From Nymphaea colorata (Eukaryota; Streptophyta; Magnoliopsida; Nymphaeales; Nymphaeaceae): a stretch of DNA of 64,000 nt. Below, piece by piece: positions 23,852-36,800 of the stretch. Within the stretch, counting starts at the first letter, position 1, and the number at the start of each line of letters is the position of its first letter. The notes below the pieces were generated by a model that made no database searches, was not told the origin of the DNA, and saw only the letters and a program-made list of their open reading frames with translations. The stretch covers positions 15,296,354 to 15,360,353 of the forward strand of contig NC_045139.1 of assembly GCF_008831285.2 (NCBI RefSeq), read 5' to 3'. The translations under genes and the position numbers were made by a program.

Positions 23852-25900
23852 TTTTCCGGCGGGAGAACCGGAAGTTGAAGAGGGGACGAGTAACGAGGTG
23901 TGGGGAAAAGGAAATCGACGACGGAGAGGAGAGGGAGAGAAGTGAAACGCCGCCCTTCCTTCACGTATGCGACTTTTGGCATGGACGTATAGGGGCTTGG
24001 CTTTTCTACTTTTCTCTTTTAATTTTCATACGCACCTATAAATTTAACCGATTTTTCAGAAAACGGCCGTAGCCTTATGGCATGAACTACAAATTGCCAC
24101 TTATGTTGAATTTTACGATTTAATTATTACCCGTTATATTGGTCCCCCCCCCCCTTTTTTCCTTATTTAAAAAGATTTAAAAAAAGATATTTTTTATTTT
24201 ATAGATTTACTAGGAGCAGCACCCATAAAAATCAATAATAAAACACTAAAAATATAACCTATACCATGCCCCTCAAGTAGAATTACCAAATCAACAATAA
24301 AACACTAAAAATCAGTTCATCGTAAGTGCCGATATCTCAAGAATCCTCTATGTTTGAATTGTATCGATTTTAAATCCTTGAATTTGAGATTTTGATGCCA
24401 AGATCTCAAACCACTTTGGATATAATATCAAAGGTGCATGAAAAAGTTTTATTCCTGCTCAAAATGGAGGATCGAATTACCTGGATCCAAGATCCACGGG
24501 TCAGATCTTATGGGAGAGCCATGAATTTGAAGAATGTCAAGTGAAGGGTTTGACACAAGATTCGAGAAATAAACATGCATGGATTCCTACATCATATCTT
24601 GTTGTCACTTGGCATCGTTCGACGGACAAAGGATCAAACATCCCTCTCGATATCTATGCAGGCATGCAAACACGGACAAGGTCTAAAAGTCTGCGTTTTC
24701 CTCCATATCATACCAAAGCTCCTCCTTCTCGAGATATATTAGTTAATTACACTATACTTCTTGCTCAAATCCAGATAAAAAGAATCCAATTCTTATCGTC
24801 TTTTTTGTATTGGTGATGTTTCTCAAGATGATTTAGAGAATCGTAATCAATCCTCTTTTCATTTGGTGCCCAGATCTTCTAGCAGTTTTCCCTTGCCGTT
24901 TCTGTGGCTAAACTTATGAAAATCCTTTATAGATGAAGAAAGATTAACAATAACGGGATACCAGGACTAAAAGTATCAAACTCTCTCTGATAAAAAAATT
25001 GATCAGTAAATCTTGTACAATTGAGAGCTACTATTTTTTTTCCCTTGTAATTGAATGTGAGATTCTAGTGGTCAGTGGCAGACACACTTATATTTTTCAT
25101 AAAATTTTATAATAACATTAATCATAATGTATACATTTTTTAAGGAGTATTCGGATATTTTTTTCAAAAAAAAAAATAATGGGTTTTCAAGTTTTGGTCA
25201 TGGTTAAAAATATATGACATGTCCAATAAAACGTTGTTTTTTCTCCTCCCATATGCATGCACGAAATGAAGAGTTGATTAAAAAATGGCAGAGAAAGTAG
25301 CAACTTTTGAATGCAATGGATGCCAATTAACAAGCAAGTTGGCAGGATGGCATTTAGTTCTTTTGTATTCTCTTTCAAGAAAATGCAATCTTTTTATCTT
25401 ATGATCATACAAATGGCAAATTTTTATCATTAATGAGAAAAAAAAGCAACTTGGTAAATGCGTTTGTTATTATTTAATGTAGGTGTCCTTTGCTCATTAA
25501 CAATAAATATGAAGTTATGAACTTTAAAGAATGGCCTGTTTTGCTTAATAAATAGGGTGAAGCTTTTAATATTGTTGCGGCCATGCCTAACCTTTTCACG
25601 ATCAATTAAAACGGTTCAGGGTCTTCTTCCAATCTTATTTATTTCATCAATTGAAACTAAAGAACCTCCCATCCATATTATATAACTCTAAAAGGGGACC
25701 TGATTTTAGTGAACGAAACCAGCATTCTTGAAGGGACACTCGTTAAACAAGACTGCAATTTTTCCCTGAAGCATTTTTTCTAGGGCTTTATGTCAAAACT
25801 TTTCTAAATTCCATTGAGATTTGCATGAAAGTACTATATCTTCCATTTTCTTCCGCTGTTATTTCTTGATGAATTCTCTGTGTGTTGTAAAAATGAGGAT

Positions 25901-26095
25901 AGAGCTAGGAATTTTCCGTCGAGGAGCCAAATTATATTTTCAAAATTTGGACAAAAGCCAAACTATATATTTTCCAAAAACTTTATATAGGTTAAACTAA
26001 AACTTTTAAAAATTACGAGCAGTAACTTTCTTACCCTAAAAAAACTGAGTCGGAGCCATGGCTCCTGACGGCTCCCTGGCTCCACCAATGGTTAA
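25901..26095. repeat. Dispersed repeat, copy A
   Basis: A block running from GATAGAGCTAGGAATTTTCC through GGAGCCAAATTATATTTTCA to a GGAGCCATGGCTCCTGACGG end. The same ordered words recur, more decayed, at 29985-30185. This suggests a non-autonomous transposon end or a short interspersed element; the class is not determined. Confidence 0.4.
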
Positions 26096-26949
26096 AATCA
26101 CCTTCAAAACCTAATTGCATTCTTTCTCAAAATCAGAATTTGCCAAGGTTCAATCAATTCAAGAACAATCATCAAGAACAAAAAGTTTGAAATACTTTTG
26201 AAAAAACAGAATGGCTACCTACTATCTTAGTTCATAATACATGATTTCAAGGGCTGGATTAAGCTGGACCTATGTTCAGATAGAACCAGCCACATATGGT
26301 GCCCACACCAGACCTAAGTCACTGCCCCGCAAGCACTCGTCTTCTTAAACAAAAGATCGGTTAGTGCTACTCAACCAAAATTTTCTGGCTCTGCCGCTGA
26401 CTACCGTGCTGATTGAAGCCAATTTTAACAACACTTAAAGAAGTGATTTGCGGAGAACGGTATTTTTATTAGCAAAATGAATGCAACTTATGTGCCTTAA
26501 ACACTTTTGCAAAAGAAGTGTGATCCTGGTTGCTTTTGGGTGGCATCATGTACAAAAAGTGAAAAGAAAGAAGGTAAGCATCTCAAGCCACTCACATGGC
26601 CGCTATGACCTAATTAACAATTCTCTGTTTATCTTTGCAATAATATTATTGTACATAACATATTCTGCTTTCTTAGCGTTGATCAATCTTGTTATTGGCT
26701 GCCCGGAAAAGGGGAAAAGGACGCCAATTAGGGAAGTGATATTTATGAGTGTTCACCTTTTTACAAAGTTATTGCTCATCACATGTTTGTTATAAAAATT
26801 TACCCATGTGTCTTTAATTCCTTCTTTAAAATACTACAAAGTTCCTTTCCCTTTTCTTATTCTGAATTCTCATTGATCCAGCATTTGATGCATGAGTTAG
26901 GCCTAAAATAATTTAGATGAAGACTCCAAACTAAAGAGATTAGAGATTA

Positions 26950-27255
26950 TAGGGATGTTAATGGGTCATATTCAAATTTGATATACTTTTAACTACATCC
27001 ACTTTTTCGAATACTCATATAATCGTATTTGAATACGAATGAAGGAAAGTCATATCCAAATCCGAAATCTGATTTTACAATCTGAATTTCATTTTTTACG
27101 TTCATATCCGAATCCGAATTTTTAGTTGAATCCAGCTCATTTTTAAAATGTAAGAGCATTGTATGTCAGATATTTAGTTGAAACTCAATCTGATCCGAAT
27201 CCAATTTGATACATATGTATACCAAACCCGAATCTGATCGGATGTCATCTCGTAG
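26950..27255. repeat. Degenerate hAT-like remnant with GAATCC-type repeats
   Basis: The left end TAGGGATGTTAATGGG resembles the ends of common plant hAT-type MITEs. The interior is a series of ATATCCGAATCCGAATTT-like words on both strands. The right end near TCGGATGTCATCTCGTAG is a poor inverted match. No clear target duplication is seen. Confidence 0.35.
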
Positions 27256-29984
27256 ATTAGAATTTGATTCAATTTCTTAATTGGTAAATCAAATAGAAAT
27301 GGATTTAATTGAGATCCATGTTAAATTGAGATCAAGCTCTACACTCCAACGACTAGGTAAATCAAATAGAAAGTTATTTAATTTCAGTACAATTAAGAGC
27401 ACCAGCCATTTCATGTGCAAGGATGATGAAGATGAAACTGAAATTGGTAGTTTCATTTCAGATCATCTCTTTAAAACAGATGCCAACTCGAGCTTATCAA
27501 GTCTACTTGATCAAGCATTTCCACTTAAAACATTCAAAAGAAGAAAGGCGGCGCAAAGTGCAAGAGACAGTGTATCAAGCATTGACAGTGGCGGAGCCAC
27601 AGTGAAATAAATAACCATGGTAACTTTTTTTCATGGGATAACTGACTAAAATATACGTCTCTCTATTATGGAAGGTTGATGTGAGCAGAGCACATAGTTT
27701 TGTCCATAACTATGGGTGCAAAAGTAATAAATACTTAGAATACCAACAAGAGAATAGTTTGATGAATATACATGTATTACTGCTATCTATGTGCGCGTGC
27801 GCTCAGTTTCTAGTTTCTACTAACTTTATAAGAAAAAAGTAAATACAAAGTGTTTGTATTGGCTCAGTTCGTCGGAGTGGGAAAAAGAGAAGTAAAGAAA
27901 CTCATCTACTGTCACACACACAATCTGCTGTTCAAACAAAGTACAGTCAAGTTTGATAGGAGTCAGTATGCAAGTTTCCAATTGTGCAATCTCAGAAAGG
28001 AGCCTTACTCACTGGTCCTGTTCTTAAGTCTAGAACACAGAAATAATGGTTCTTTTGATTGTTCGATCTGCTGTTTCTATAGCCGATTGTTTCTTCAAGT
28101 GCTCCTCCTGTACTTAGTCCGATGGCTCCATTTTGGTGTTGTTCATACAAGAATTTGTGATAATGAACTTTATAAGATCAAAACGGGTTTCTGAATCAAT
28201 AGAACACTTCTTATTGAGGTTAAATTTAGGAATAGTTTGGCAATGATAACGTATTCTTATTGTCTTCCAAAAAAAAGGGGGCAGATTCATATGACAGTGT
28301 AATGAATATGTATTTCGGTTTCATTATTCTGCTACTCATAAAACATTGTAACACAATGTTTCATAAATCTGTCTCAATCTTTGGGTTATATTCATAAAAT
28401 TATTATAAACAAACACCAGATTTTACTACTATGCAAAAAAAAAAAAAAAATCCAGATTGTCAATTTATGGCCGAAATCTCGGAGTTTAGATTATAGTCTT
28501 GATATCTGAGGCTACAAAACGCACGTTAATACATGGAAAGACAGGTTAAACCCTCAAAAAGAGGAAAACTTAAAAGCCAGAACAAAATCATCAAACAGTT
28601 TCCACAACTAACTGGTGATTATTTGCTTTGATCTTCAAAGGCTACGATAATTATGAGAAGATTTCTGGTAAGCTTTATTCATCTTAACGCAGAAATCAAG
28701 TTTTCTTCCTTTTCACAGCTTTCCATGGAGCTGTTGATTTGAAAGAATTTTCTTCATTTAGTTGCATTTTACTACTAAATAGTCATAAGATCGTATGTAC
28801 AATCATAACTAAACTAACTAGAATACAAGGAAAACATGAAAATATCGTGTGCGTGTGACTCTATGGACTTATAAATGCTGTTACCATTCCTCAAACTGAA
28901 AAAACAATGCTTTCACCCAATATGCTGTGATGGCAAAGATAGATGCACTCCTGTTTGCTTGTCAAAAATCGTGCCTTGAATACTTCTTTTAAAGAAAACT
29001 TAGATTCTTAGTTCAATCGATCAATATAACAACTGCTTTAAATTACTGGCAGAGCCACATGTGGGCAGTTGCTCATATGGACTCACATAAATTAATTTAT
29101 TGCATCTTGGTGCTACTCAGTATTTAATATGTATCTGATGGGTCTAAAATCAGGTTATTATATATTGGTGGCCCTCAGCTATATATATGTATTGGTATAT
29201 CCCAGACCGCGTATGTCAGGGATAAATATTCAGACTACTTAATTTTTTATCAAAATGCATTTAAAACAATGTTAGAACATTTACATGTTTCAATTTAACA
29301 TAAAAGAAGTCTTAATTCAAGTTGTTTTATAAAAAAAAAGAAATTAACTTTTCTACTAATAAAAATTTGAGGTTATGGTAGCCATTGATTTTTCAATTGC
29401 TATAAAAACATTGTTTGACTGAAAAAAAAAAATATTACCACACTGTATGTGTCTCATCAAAACATTATTTAGATCATATCAGTATGGTTGGATTGTGCAA
29501 AAAAGCATTTAAACAATATATGTGTCTCACCTCTTAAGCATTCTTTAGGTACGTATGAAGCCTTCATTAGATATGCTTGTCTGCACATCAATTATCTAGT
29601 GATCGTAACAGTGGTAGTTCCTTCTACTACGTATGATGAAAACAGGGAACAGACTTGCATTGAAGGCATTTATTTCATAGCGGGGAGTGGGAACAATGGA
29701 GGGCCATCGCTCATCATTCATTATGAAAGCATGGGGTTCTCGCATTCACTGACATCATAAATAGTTACAAAACAACTCTCTCTATAGCTTTCCTTTTGAA
29801 AGAAACTATCTCGAGCCAAACAACAACGGTGAGTCAGAAATGAATGGCCATGAATCAAATCACGCCAATTCTGATAACATCGATCGAAACCTTCATAGAC
29901 TAGCTAAATCTGGAAATGAGCTCAAATAAGTATAATATTTCGTGTCTTTTCCTTTCTTTTCTTGCTGCTGGGAGAGAAGTGATG

Positions 29985-30185
29985 GCACCGACACTAATTT
30001 TTTGTTGTAGGAGCCAAACTATAATTTTAAAATTTTAACACAAGCTGAAATAAAAATTTTCAAAATTTTTATATATATTAAACTATTTTTTTTATTTACA
30101 TATAAATTTTTAAAGTTTTTAAAATATGAAAGGGGGCCAAGGGCCGCTTCCTTCTACTCCTTGTGATAGAGCTAGAAATTGTTGG
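29985..30185. repeat. Dispersed repeat, copy B
   Basis: It shares with 25901-26095 the words GGAGCCAAACTATAATTTTA, ATTTTCAAAATTTTTATATA, TTAAACTA and GATAGAGCTAGAAATT, in a similar setting of GGGGGCCAAGGGCC near one end. It is decayed and non-coding. Confidence 0.4.
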
Positions 30186-31039
30186 AGTGTGGAGCATGAT
30201 CTATACTAAATAGACATTTTAATTTAGGTGGATCCAAAATGCTTAAGAGATGAGGGTTAACTCTGTGCGGTCATGGACGTAGGAGAACTTTGTTTCTGAA
30301 CCACTTAAAAATCCTTGTGCTTTTTTTTTTTTTCCTTTCTCTTCTTTGTTTCTCTTGTTGATTTCATGAGTGTGGGAAAGAGGGCGTTGTTCTTATTAGA
30401 GCCGAGAAATGACTATGATGCTAGGTCTGTGTGGGCAATTGCCTACACAAGCCCCCACTTGCCTCCTCCACCATGTGTTCACCTAGAGCTCATCTAAAAA
30501 ATAAACAAATGACTGAGGTTAGGCAGATATTATTTATCCACTTACCACAAAGTATTGAACTGATCTTATGTTCTTTTATCGAAACGCAGGTCCAGTTTGG
30601 TTATTGATTATTCTCATAAAAGCACTGATGCGGTTGCAGCCTCTTTCTCAAACAAGAATTAAAAATAGAAGACGCATTAGTTAGAACAACTACTTAAATT
30701 AGATCAGCAGTCCTAGTTGTATATACATGTCATGAGGGTTGCTGTGGCTTTCAATTTCATTTATTTTAACTTCGATTGGCATCTACTTCGCCATTAACTT
30801 GATGTAGCAGCACAGGCGCTTCCAAAGTTGATCCGGTGCATGAAAGTGATGCTTGGTTTCTAAACATTACCTTAAGCCTAGGCCTTTTCTTGTGGCAAAA
30901 AATATGTCTGGGTTTTGAGTATTCCTTAATATATGGTCAATGAGATGACCAGCTTTTTGAAGTCTAATAAGTTGAGATGGAACCCAAAAGGTCATAATAT
31001 AGCTGGTCCGTACTCCATCCTCAGTTTGATTCTCCTAAT

Positions 31040-31491
31040 TAGGGGTGAACACGAGCCCGAGTTTAGTTAGCTCGAGCTCGACAGAAGCAGCGCGAGCTCA
31101 ACTCGACAGTTACGTGTTGAGCTTGAGCTCGACTCGATTATGACTCGACAAACTCGTTTGGATAAAATTGGCATTCATCGTTATGTGTTGAGTTCGAGCT
31201 CGATTAAGGCTCGACAAACTCATTTTAATAGATTTGATATTCGCCATTACGTGTTGAGCTCAAGCTCGACTCGATTAAGGCTTGACAAACTCGTAAACTC
31301 GTTTGAATATATCGACTTGATTAATGATCGACAAACTCGATTAAGGCTTGAGGTAGACTCGACAGTTATGTGTTGAGCTCGAATTAAACTCAATTATTTG
31401 AACTAATCGACTCATGAACTCGAGCTCGACTCATTAAGCAAATGGCTCGGCTTGAACTCGTTTACAAGCTGTGCTCGAGTGTTCACCACTA
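31040..31491. mobile_element. hAT-type MITE with perfect 8-bp TSD (CTCCTAAT)
   Basis: A 452-bp element bounded by exact CTCCTAAT duplications at 31032-31039 and 31492-31499. The left terminus is TAGGGGTGAACACGAGC; the right, reverse-complemented, is TAGTGGTGAACACTCGAGC. The interior is about four diverged copies of a unit of 60-80 bp built on GTTGAGCTCGAGCTCGACTC and GGCTCGACAAACTCG. There is no coding potential. The TAG-type ends and 8-bp duplication fit hAT-derived MITEs. Confidence 0.8.
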
Positions 31492-32129
31492 CTCCTAATG
31501 GTATTCATCTGTGTGCGTAAACAGTAATACACATGACACTTACAAGGAAACAATATGATGTGGCTTCACCTCTGAAGTACGGCAAAAAAGTAAAGGTTGT
31601 CTTCTTCCCAAGATTAATGCAAGTGACTTGATCGCCAATTAAAGTGGCATTTCCTTCCAATGCACTGAATAAAGATAAGCGTCTAGGAACTTGAAAAAAC
31701 ATTAATTGGAAGTTTATCCTAAGAAATATTTCGAGGTCGTAGCTCCCACTAGTGCTAGATTATCCCATATTTTTTACCCTTTTAAGATGTCAAACATTTC
31801 GATTTTGATAAAACTTTATCATTCATAAACATCACAACAATGCTAAATCTTGTGAAATTTAACCACTCCCCTGCTTAAAAATGCAAAGTACAAATTCTTT
31901 TCTCTATTCGCCCATCAGATTTGCAGCCGTAAATTCTTTTCTATCTCTATCTTATTTTGAAGTGCTTGAGGTTGGATCCACGGTTGGTAGCCAGCTAGAA
32001 GCTTAGCTTGAGTGAAAACCAAGTTGAGCTCGGCTCGGCTCAGTGGCCACATGAGAACTTGAACTTGTATCCTTCTCTTGCATCAATGCAATGCTTTTAA
32101 GCATTTAAGAAGAACTGCACATGCTCCTT

Positions 32130-32334
32130 CCTTTTCATTAAGGACGTCAATATATCTATTTGAATCGGATATCCGTCTAAAACGTTATGAACAAATAGGA
32201 TATGGAAAACAATTTAATATTCATTCACGAAATCGGGTTAGATTCGAATTTAAGAAATGACATCTGAATCAGGTATACATAAATCTGATCAGATTTGGAT
32301 ATGAATTCAGATTGGGTTTATTTTTAAACAAATA

Positions 32335-32430
<96 letters not shown>

Positions 32431-32560
32431 CTCTTACATTTTGAAAATTGACCAAATTTGGTTTAAAATTCGGATGTAGATATGAATGTAAAAATCGGAT
32501 TTGGATTATAAAATCAGATTTTAGATTCGAATTCGGATTTAGATATAACTTTTTTGCATC
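32130..32560. repeat. Degenerate ATCCGAATTCGG block interrupted by long AT microsatellite
   Basis: GAATCGGATATCCG-type words on the left and GATTCGAATTCGGATTTAGA-type words on the right flank a pure (AT)n run of about 95 bp at 32334-32428. It is probably an old transposon whose AT core expanded. Ends and target duplication could not be fixed. Confidence 0.4.
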
Positions 32561-33488
32561 CCGAGCAAGCGTTTCAAGGGCTCACCATCTAGAGCACATC
32601 ATCATTTATCCTCCGAGCCAAGCTCGAGCCCAGCAACTCGGCTCGCCGTTACCAACCGGTTGACTGGAAAAGTCAAAATGTCTCTGGATATTTTGTACCA
32701 TGAATTTGGAAAGGCAACTTTTATCTTACAAATCAAGGAACCCGTTGGCCCTACCCATCCACACAACGCGTATCGTTCTTTTCATGGATTGTGCTACATT
32801 ACCGGCCCTCAATCAGCGTCACAATCTCAGAATTCAGAAAAAGATATCTCCATGTGATGCAAATGATTGATAGCATTGGATTTGAGATCGGAGACTGATT
32901 TTTGGACAATGTATGTTTCGTTAAATCCATAACTAAAACAAAACTTACTAGCAAAATACTTTATCTTTATTGCAGAAATTAAATTGTAATGTGTTTGATA
33001 AGGAAAACATTATGTTCTCGAAAATATATGCATTCTTATTAAAAACAAAACATAAATATATGTTTTTAAATTTGAAATTTAAAATGTTTAACATAACAGC
33101 TCAATATTTTCTAAGCATAATACGATTGCAGTAATTTTGTTAAGAAAAAATCCGGTGACCGGCCGGATCTGAAACAGACACAAAGCCTATGAACTAAAAG
33201 AGCTTCGCCGTCACCGCCGGGCGCCGAGATCCAATACGAATTACGATCCCGGGTGCTCAAATGGACCCCACCGGATCCGGGCCGACTGGAGCTCCGCCCG
33301 AATCTAAAAAGCCAAAAAGATAAAATCCCCCGAGGGCCATCCGTTGCAAGGAGAGGCTCCCGAAACGTTAAGGGTGGTTTCGTCATTGTACATGGTTGAA
33401 TTAAAGAGGGAAGCGGAGAAAATGGTAGAAAATTTACCGCGTAGATGATGACGGTCCGCAGGGATCTTCCCCACGGACCCACCGCATC

Positions 33489-33813
33489 ATGCAACTTCCG
33501 CCTCTCCCGCTGCTTCTTCACTCTTCATCACTCTCAGTTTCCCCGCGACGGCCATTAACGACTCTTCTCGCCTCCCCTCTCCCCCTCGCCGTCCTTCTTG
33601 CAGGCCTTTCTCGGAGGGGAATTGAAGTGGACGAGGAGAAACGAGGGGCTAAGAAATCTACCGGTCCTGATTTGAGTTCCTCGGATTTCTCTTTTTGTTC
33701 TTGTATTTGTTTCTGGATTTGTTCTTTACGAGATAGGAAGTGTTAAAGTCTATCTGGCGGCGCCGACAGAAAAGAGCAGGGGCATATTTCTGATGAGAAT
33801 CGGGAAGAGATGA
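33489..33813 (+). promoter_or_regulatory. Upstream ORFs in the leader of the TBC gene
   Basis: If transcription starts left of 33489, the leader contains an 85-codon ORF (33489-33746). It also contains a six-codon ORF (33793-33813) whose TGA overlaps the main start as ATGA. Such a stop-start overlap is compatible with translational attenuation or re-initiation. The transcription start is unknown, so this is conditional. Confidence 0.3.
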
Positions 33814-33861
33814 AGGGGAAGAATGCTCTCCCTCTCGTTACCTTTGAATACAAGCGGTGAT

Positions 33862-33897
<36 letters not shown>

Positions 33898-36800
33898 CTC
33901 TCTGTGTGTTTATTCTGGGAAAAGATTGCGATTCAGGGCGAGCTGTACTGTTTTTTTCAGCGTTTTGACAAATTGCTAGATCTGCGTCGAGATCTCCGTT
34001 GAACCGTTCAAAATCTTGTCATCCGTGTAAGAACGGCGGGAACAATACGGTTGATAGTTGTCTTGATAATCTTAGATCTTGACACGTCTCGCTCGCAACC
34101 ACGCGGTTTGCAGTCCCGAGATACTCGGGAATTCTCGTTTCTTGTTTTTGGCTGGCATTTTCGTGTAACAAGTGGAGTCTTCTGCGCTCTTCGTCCGTCC
34201 GTTTCTTCTTTCCGCTGTTCCAAGACGAGGTTTGGTGGAATATAGAAGATCGAGAGTGCGTGGGATTGTGTGGGTTCTCCGACTTTGTCAGAATCTGGGG
34301 AAACCGGGGTTTTGCTGGATCGTGCTTGTGGTATCCTGACCTCGGTGCCTGCTTTGTGAATCTTGGGGATCTGGGTTTCGGATTGCAGAGAATGCGCGTT
34401 TCTGAAACTGCATTCTCGTTTTGTTTGGGAAGCTACGGTTGCACTTGGGTACCAACCTGTAGCTAGGAATTTGGTTAGGATAAGCTCCTTTTCATTGCTC
34501 TTTTTTGTCCTTTAGTGGCGGATTGGTGAATGGAGTCGTCAGGCTTTGGGCTTCTATGGTTCGACGAAAAACTGGTCTCATAGTGTTATGGGTGTGAGGT
34601 TCTGTGTTTGCGTGACTCAGGAACGCGGTAAAATTCTCAGGATGCACTGGAATATATGAAGTTATTCCATTCTTGTGAAGCGACTTCTCGTGGCTTTGTC
34701 CATACTTTCAACTGTTTCTGCTTTTGGTATGAGTGGATATGAGTGTATCCTGCTGGTCGCTCTCCCGTTTTAGGTATGCGTATTAGAAAAATGGTGCTTC
34801 TAGCTTCTGTTTCCCGGCCACATAAGTGGCGACGGGGAAATGTTCTGAAAGAACTCGGCAGATGATGTTCTGATGGAAGTTGAACTGAGGTATAACAGTG
34901 AGCTTTGTCAATGAGGTCTTTTAACACCATGCTTGTATCTTCTTTATTTGATAAAGGGAAGACATTTCTCGTTTATATTTTATGAGTCCATCCTTTTCTT
35001 TTATCTGCAAAGTGTCCTTGCGGATACTTGAAGCATTGATAGATGTCTGAATTATTACTAACAGGGATGCATATGGGTTCGCTGTGCGGCCGCAGCACTT
35101 GCAGAGATATCGTGAATATGCTAACATCTACAAGGTATGCATTTACTGCTTGCTTATTTACCGATTCTGTAATTGGCTTTTAGAAAATTTACAGTATTTG
35201 GCTGCCAATTTCTAAAGAACAAGAAAATTTTCAGGAGGAGGAGGAAGAGAGATCGGAGAGATGGGACAACTTCCTGGAAAACCTTGAAGAATCTGCACAG
35301 CTACTGGAAAACGGATCCCCTGCAGGGAGTGGTGCTGCTAATGTGGACCATGAGGTGACTGTTAATGATGAAGAGGGTCGTCTAAGTGGTAATCAATGTA
35401 TTAGCGCCAACGGGAATGCATCAGAGAAAGAAGGAGCACCCAGGGAACCGAGGGTTCATAAGGTTCAGATATGGACACAAGTTAGACCATTGCTTAGGAC
35501 GATTGAACATATGATGTGTGCCCGTGTCGGGAAAGGGAAAGTGTTGAGGAAAATCGAGTCTGACCTGGGTAGCGGTCTTGCAATCGTTGACGAGAAAAAG
35601 CAAGGAAAGCAAGGGATTTCTACTAAGACACATGCGGGAGCATCTGAAGAGGATTCTGAAGAAGAGTTTTATGATGTAGAGAGATCGGACCCGGTCCAAG
35701 ATGCAAATGACAACCCAGGTTCAGCAACTAGTTCCGTCGGTGATGTGGTTGTTCCAGAAATTTTTGGTCCTTGGAGAGAAGAGCTGGAATGCCTTGTCCA
35801 TGGGGGCGTTCCAATGGCTTTAAGAGGAGAAGTATGCTGCGCTTTTTATGATTCTTTTAGATTTTGTCATTCCATAACATGGACTTAGCGGGTAGATTTC
35901 CATGATGTTATTACTTGGTCATGGTCGAAGATTGTATGTATTTTTTTTTTCTTGCAGCTATGGCAAGCATTTGTTGGTGTGAAGGCGCGCAGAATCGAGA
36001 ATTATTATACTGATCTACTTGCGGTGGAGGACTTTGCTCAAGCTGAAAATGCAGATGATGACGGCCTTTTAGAAATTGATACTAACGGATCAGCGAGGTG
36101 CCATGGAGTAGTACCTGAAAAATGGAAGGGGCAGATCGAGAAGGTTGGCAAATCAATCGAGTTTGGAGCTTAAAAATATGAAGTTTAAATATGTTTTGAT
36201 TTCTCCTTTATATTGGTGTGTGATTTTCTTGATTAAGCTAGTTGTAGGCTAACTTGTTTGTTTTACAGGATTTACCTCGAACCTTTCCAGGTCATCCTGC
36301 TTTGGATGAGGATGGTCGGAATGCCTTGAGGCGTCTGCTTACAGCATATGCTAGGCACAATCCCTTGGTTGGTTACTGTCAGGTATATTTTCTTGTTGAT
36401 GGTTCGTGACCATGTGTTTTTATCTTGACTAGATTATTTGCAAAATATTGCATATCACCAATTGTCATATTCCAAAGTTCTCAATTGTTAGATGCCTCGA
36501 CCAAAATTATGCTCATTCAATTACACTTGGTCAGGATAGCTTGTTTAACATTGTTGAGAACAAATTCAGATTCATTGCCTATTGTTGTCTATGTCCAGGC
36601 TATGAATTTCTTTGCTGGTTTACTGCTTCTGCTTATGCCTGAAGAGAATGCATTCTGGTGAGTTCGAAGTTTGCTTGTTGACATTCTTGTCTTTTACCTT
36701 TCCGTTGATGTATTAGTGTCCACATTCTGTTTGTTTGCTTTTCTCTATTTTCCTTTATGTGCACATACCTTTTTTTTTTTTGAAATTTTATTTCTATTGT

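Larger units (their letters stand above)
23852..33809. other. Long intergenic region, AT-rich, repeat relics, no gene recognised
   Basis: Nearly 10 kb between two divergently oriented genes. The left 150 bp is the GC-rich leader of the LTA4H-type gene and the right 400 bp the leader of the TBC gene. Between them are decayed repeats (25901-26095, 26950-27255, 29985-30185, 32130-32560), a MITE (31040-31491) and microsatellites. ORFs of 60-114 codons at 24541, 26481, 27281, 27850 and 29488 show no domain, and none extends into a splice-consistent neighbour that I could find. Confidence 0.55.

Noticed and set aside
23102-23982. Long frames of 258 codons (plus) and 290 codons (minus) over the LTA4H exon 1
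   Set aside because: Both are shadows of the GC-rich first exon. Their translations are low-complexity G/E/R-rich or S/P/T-rich, while the minus-strand frame ending at 23851 holds the full M1 peptidase signature.
27281-27610. 109-codon plus-strand frame
   Set aside because: It starts in a duplicated AT-rich word (GGTAAATCAAATAGAAA), has no domain, and ends in a GTGGCGGAGCCAC word typical of repeats.
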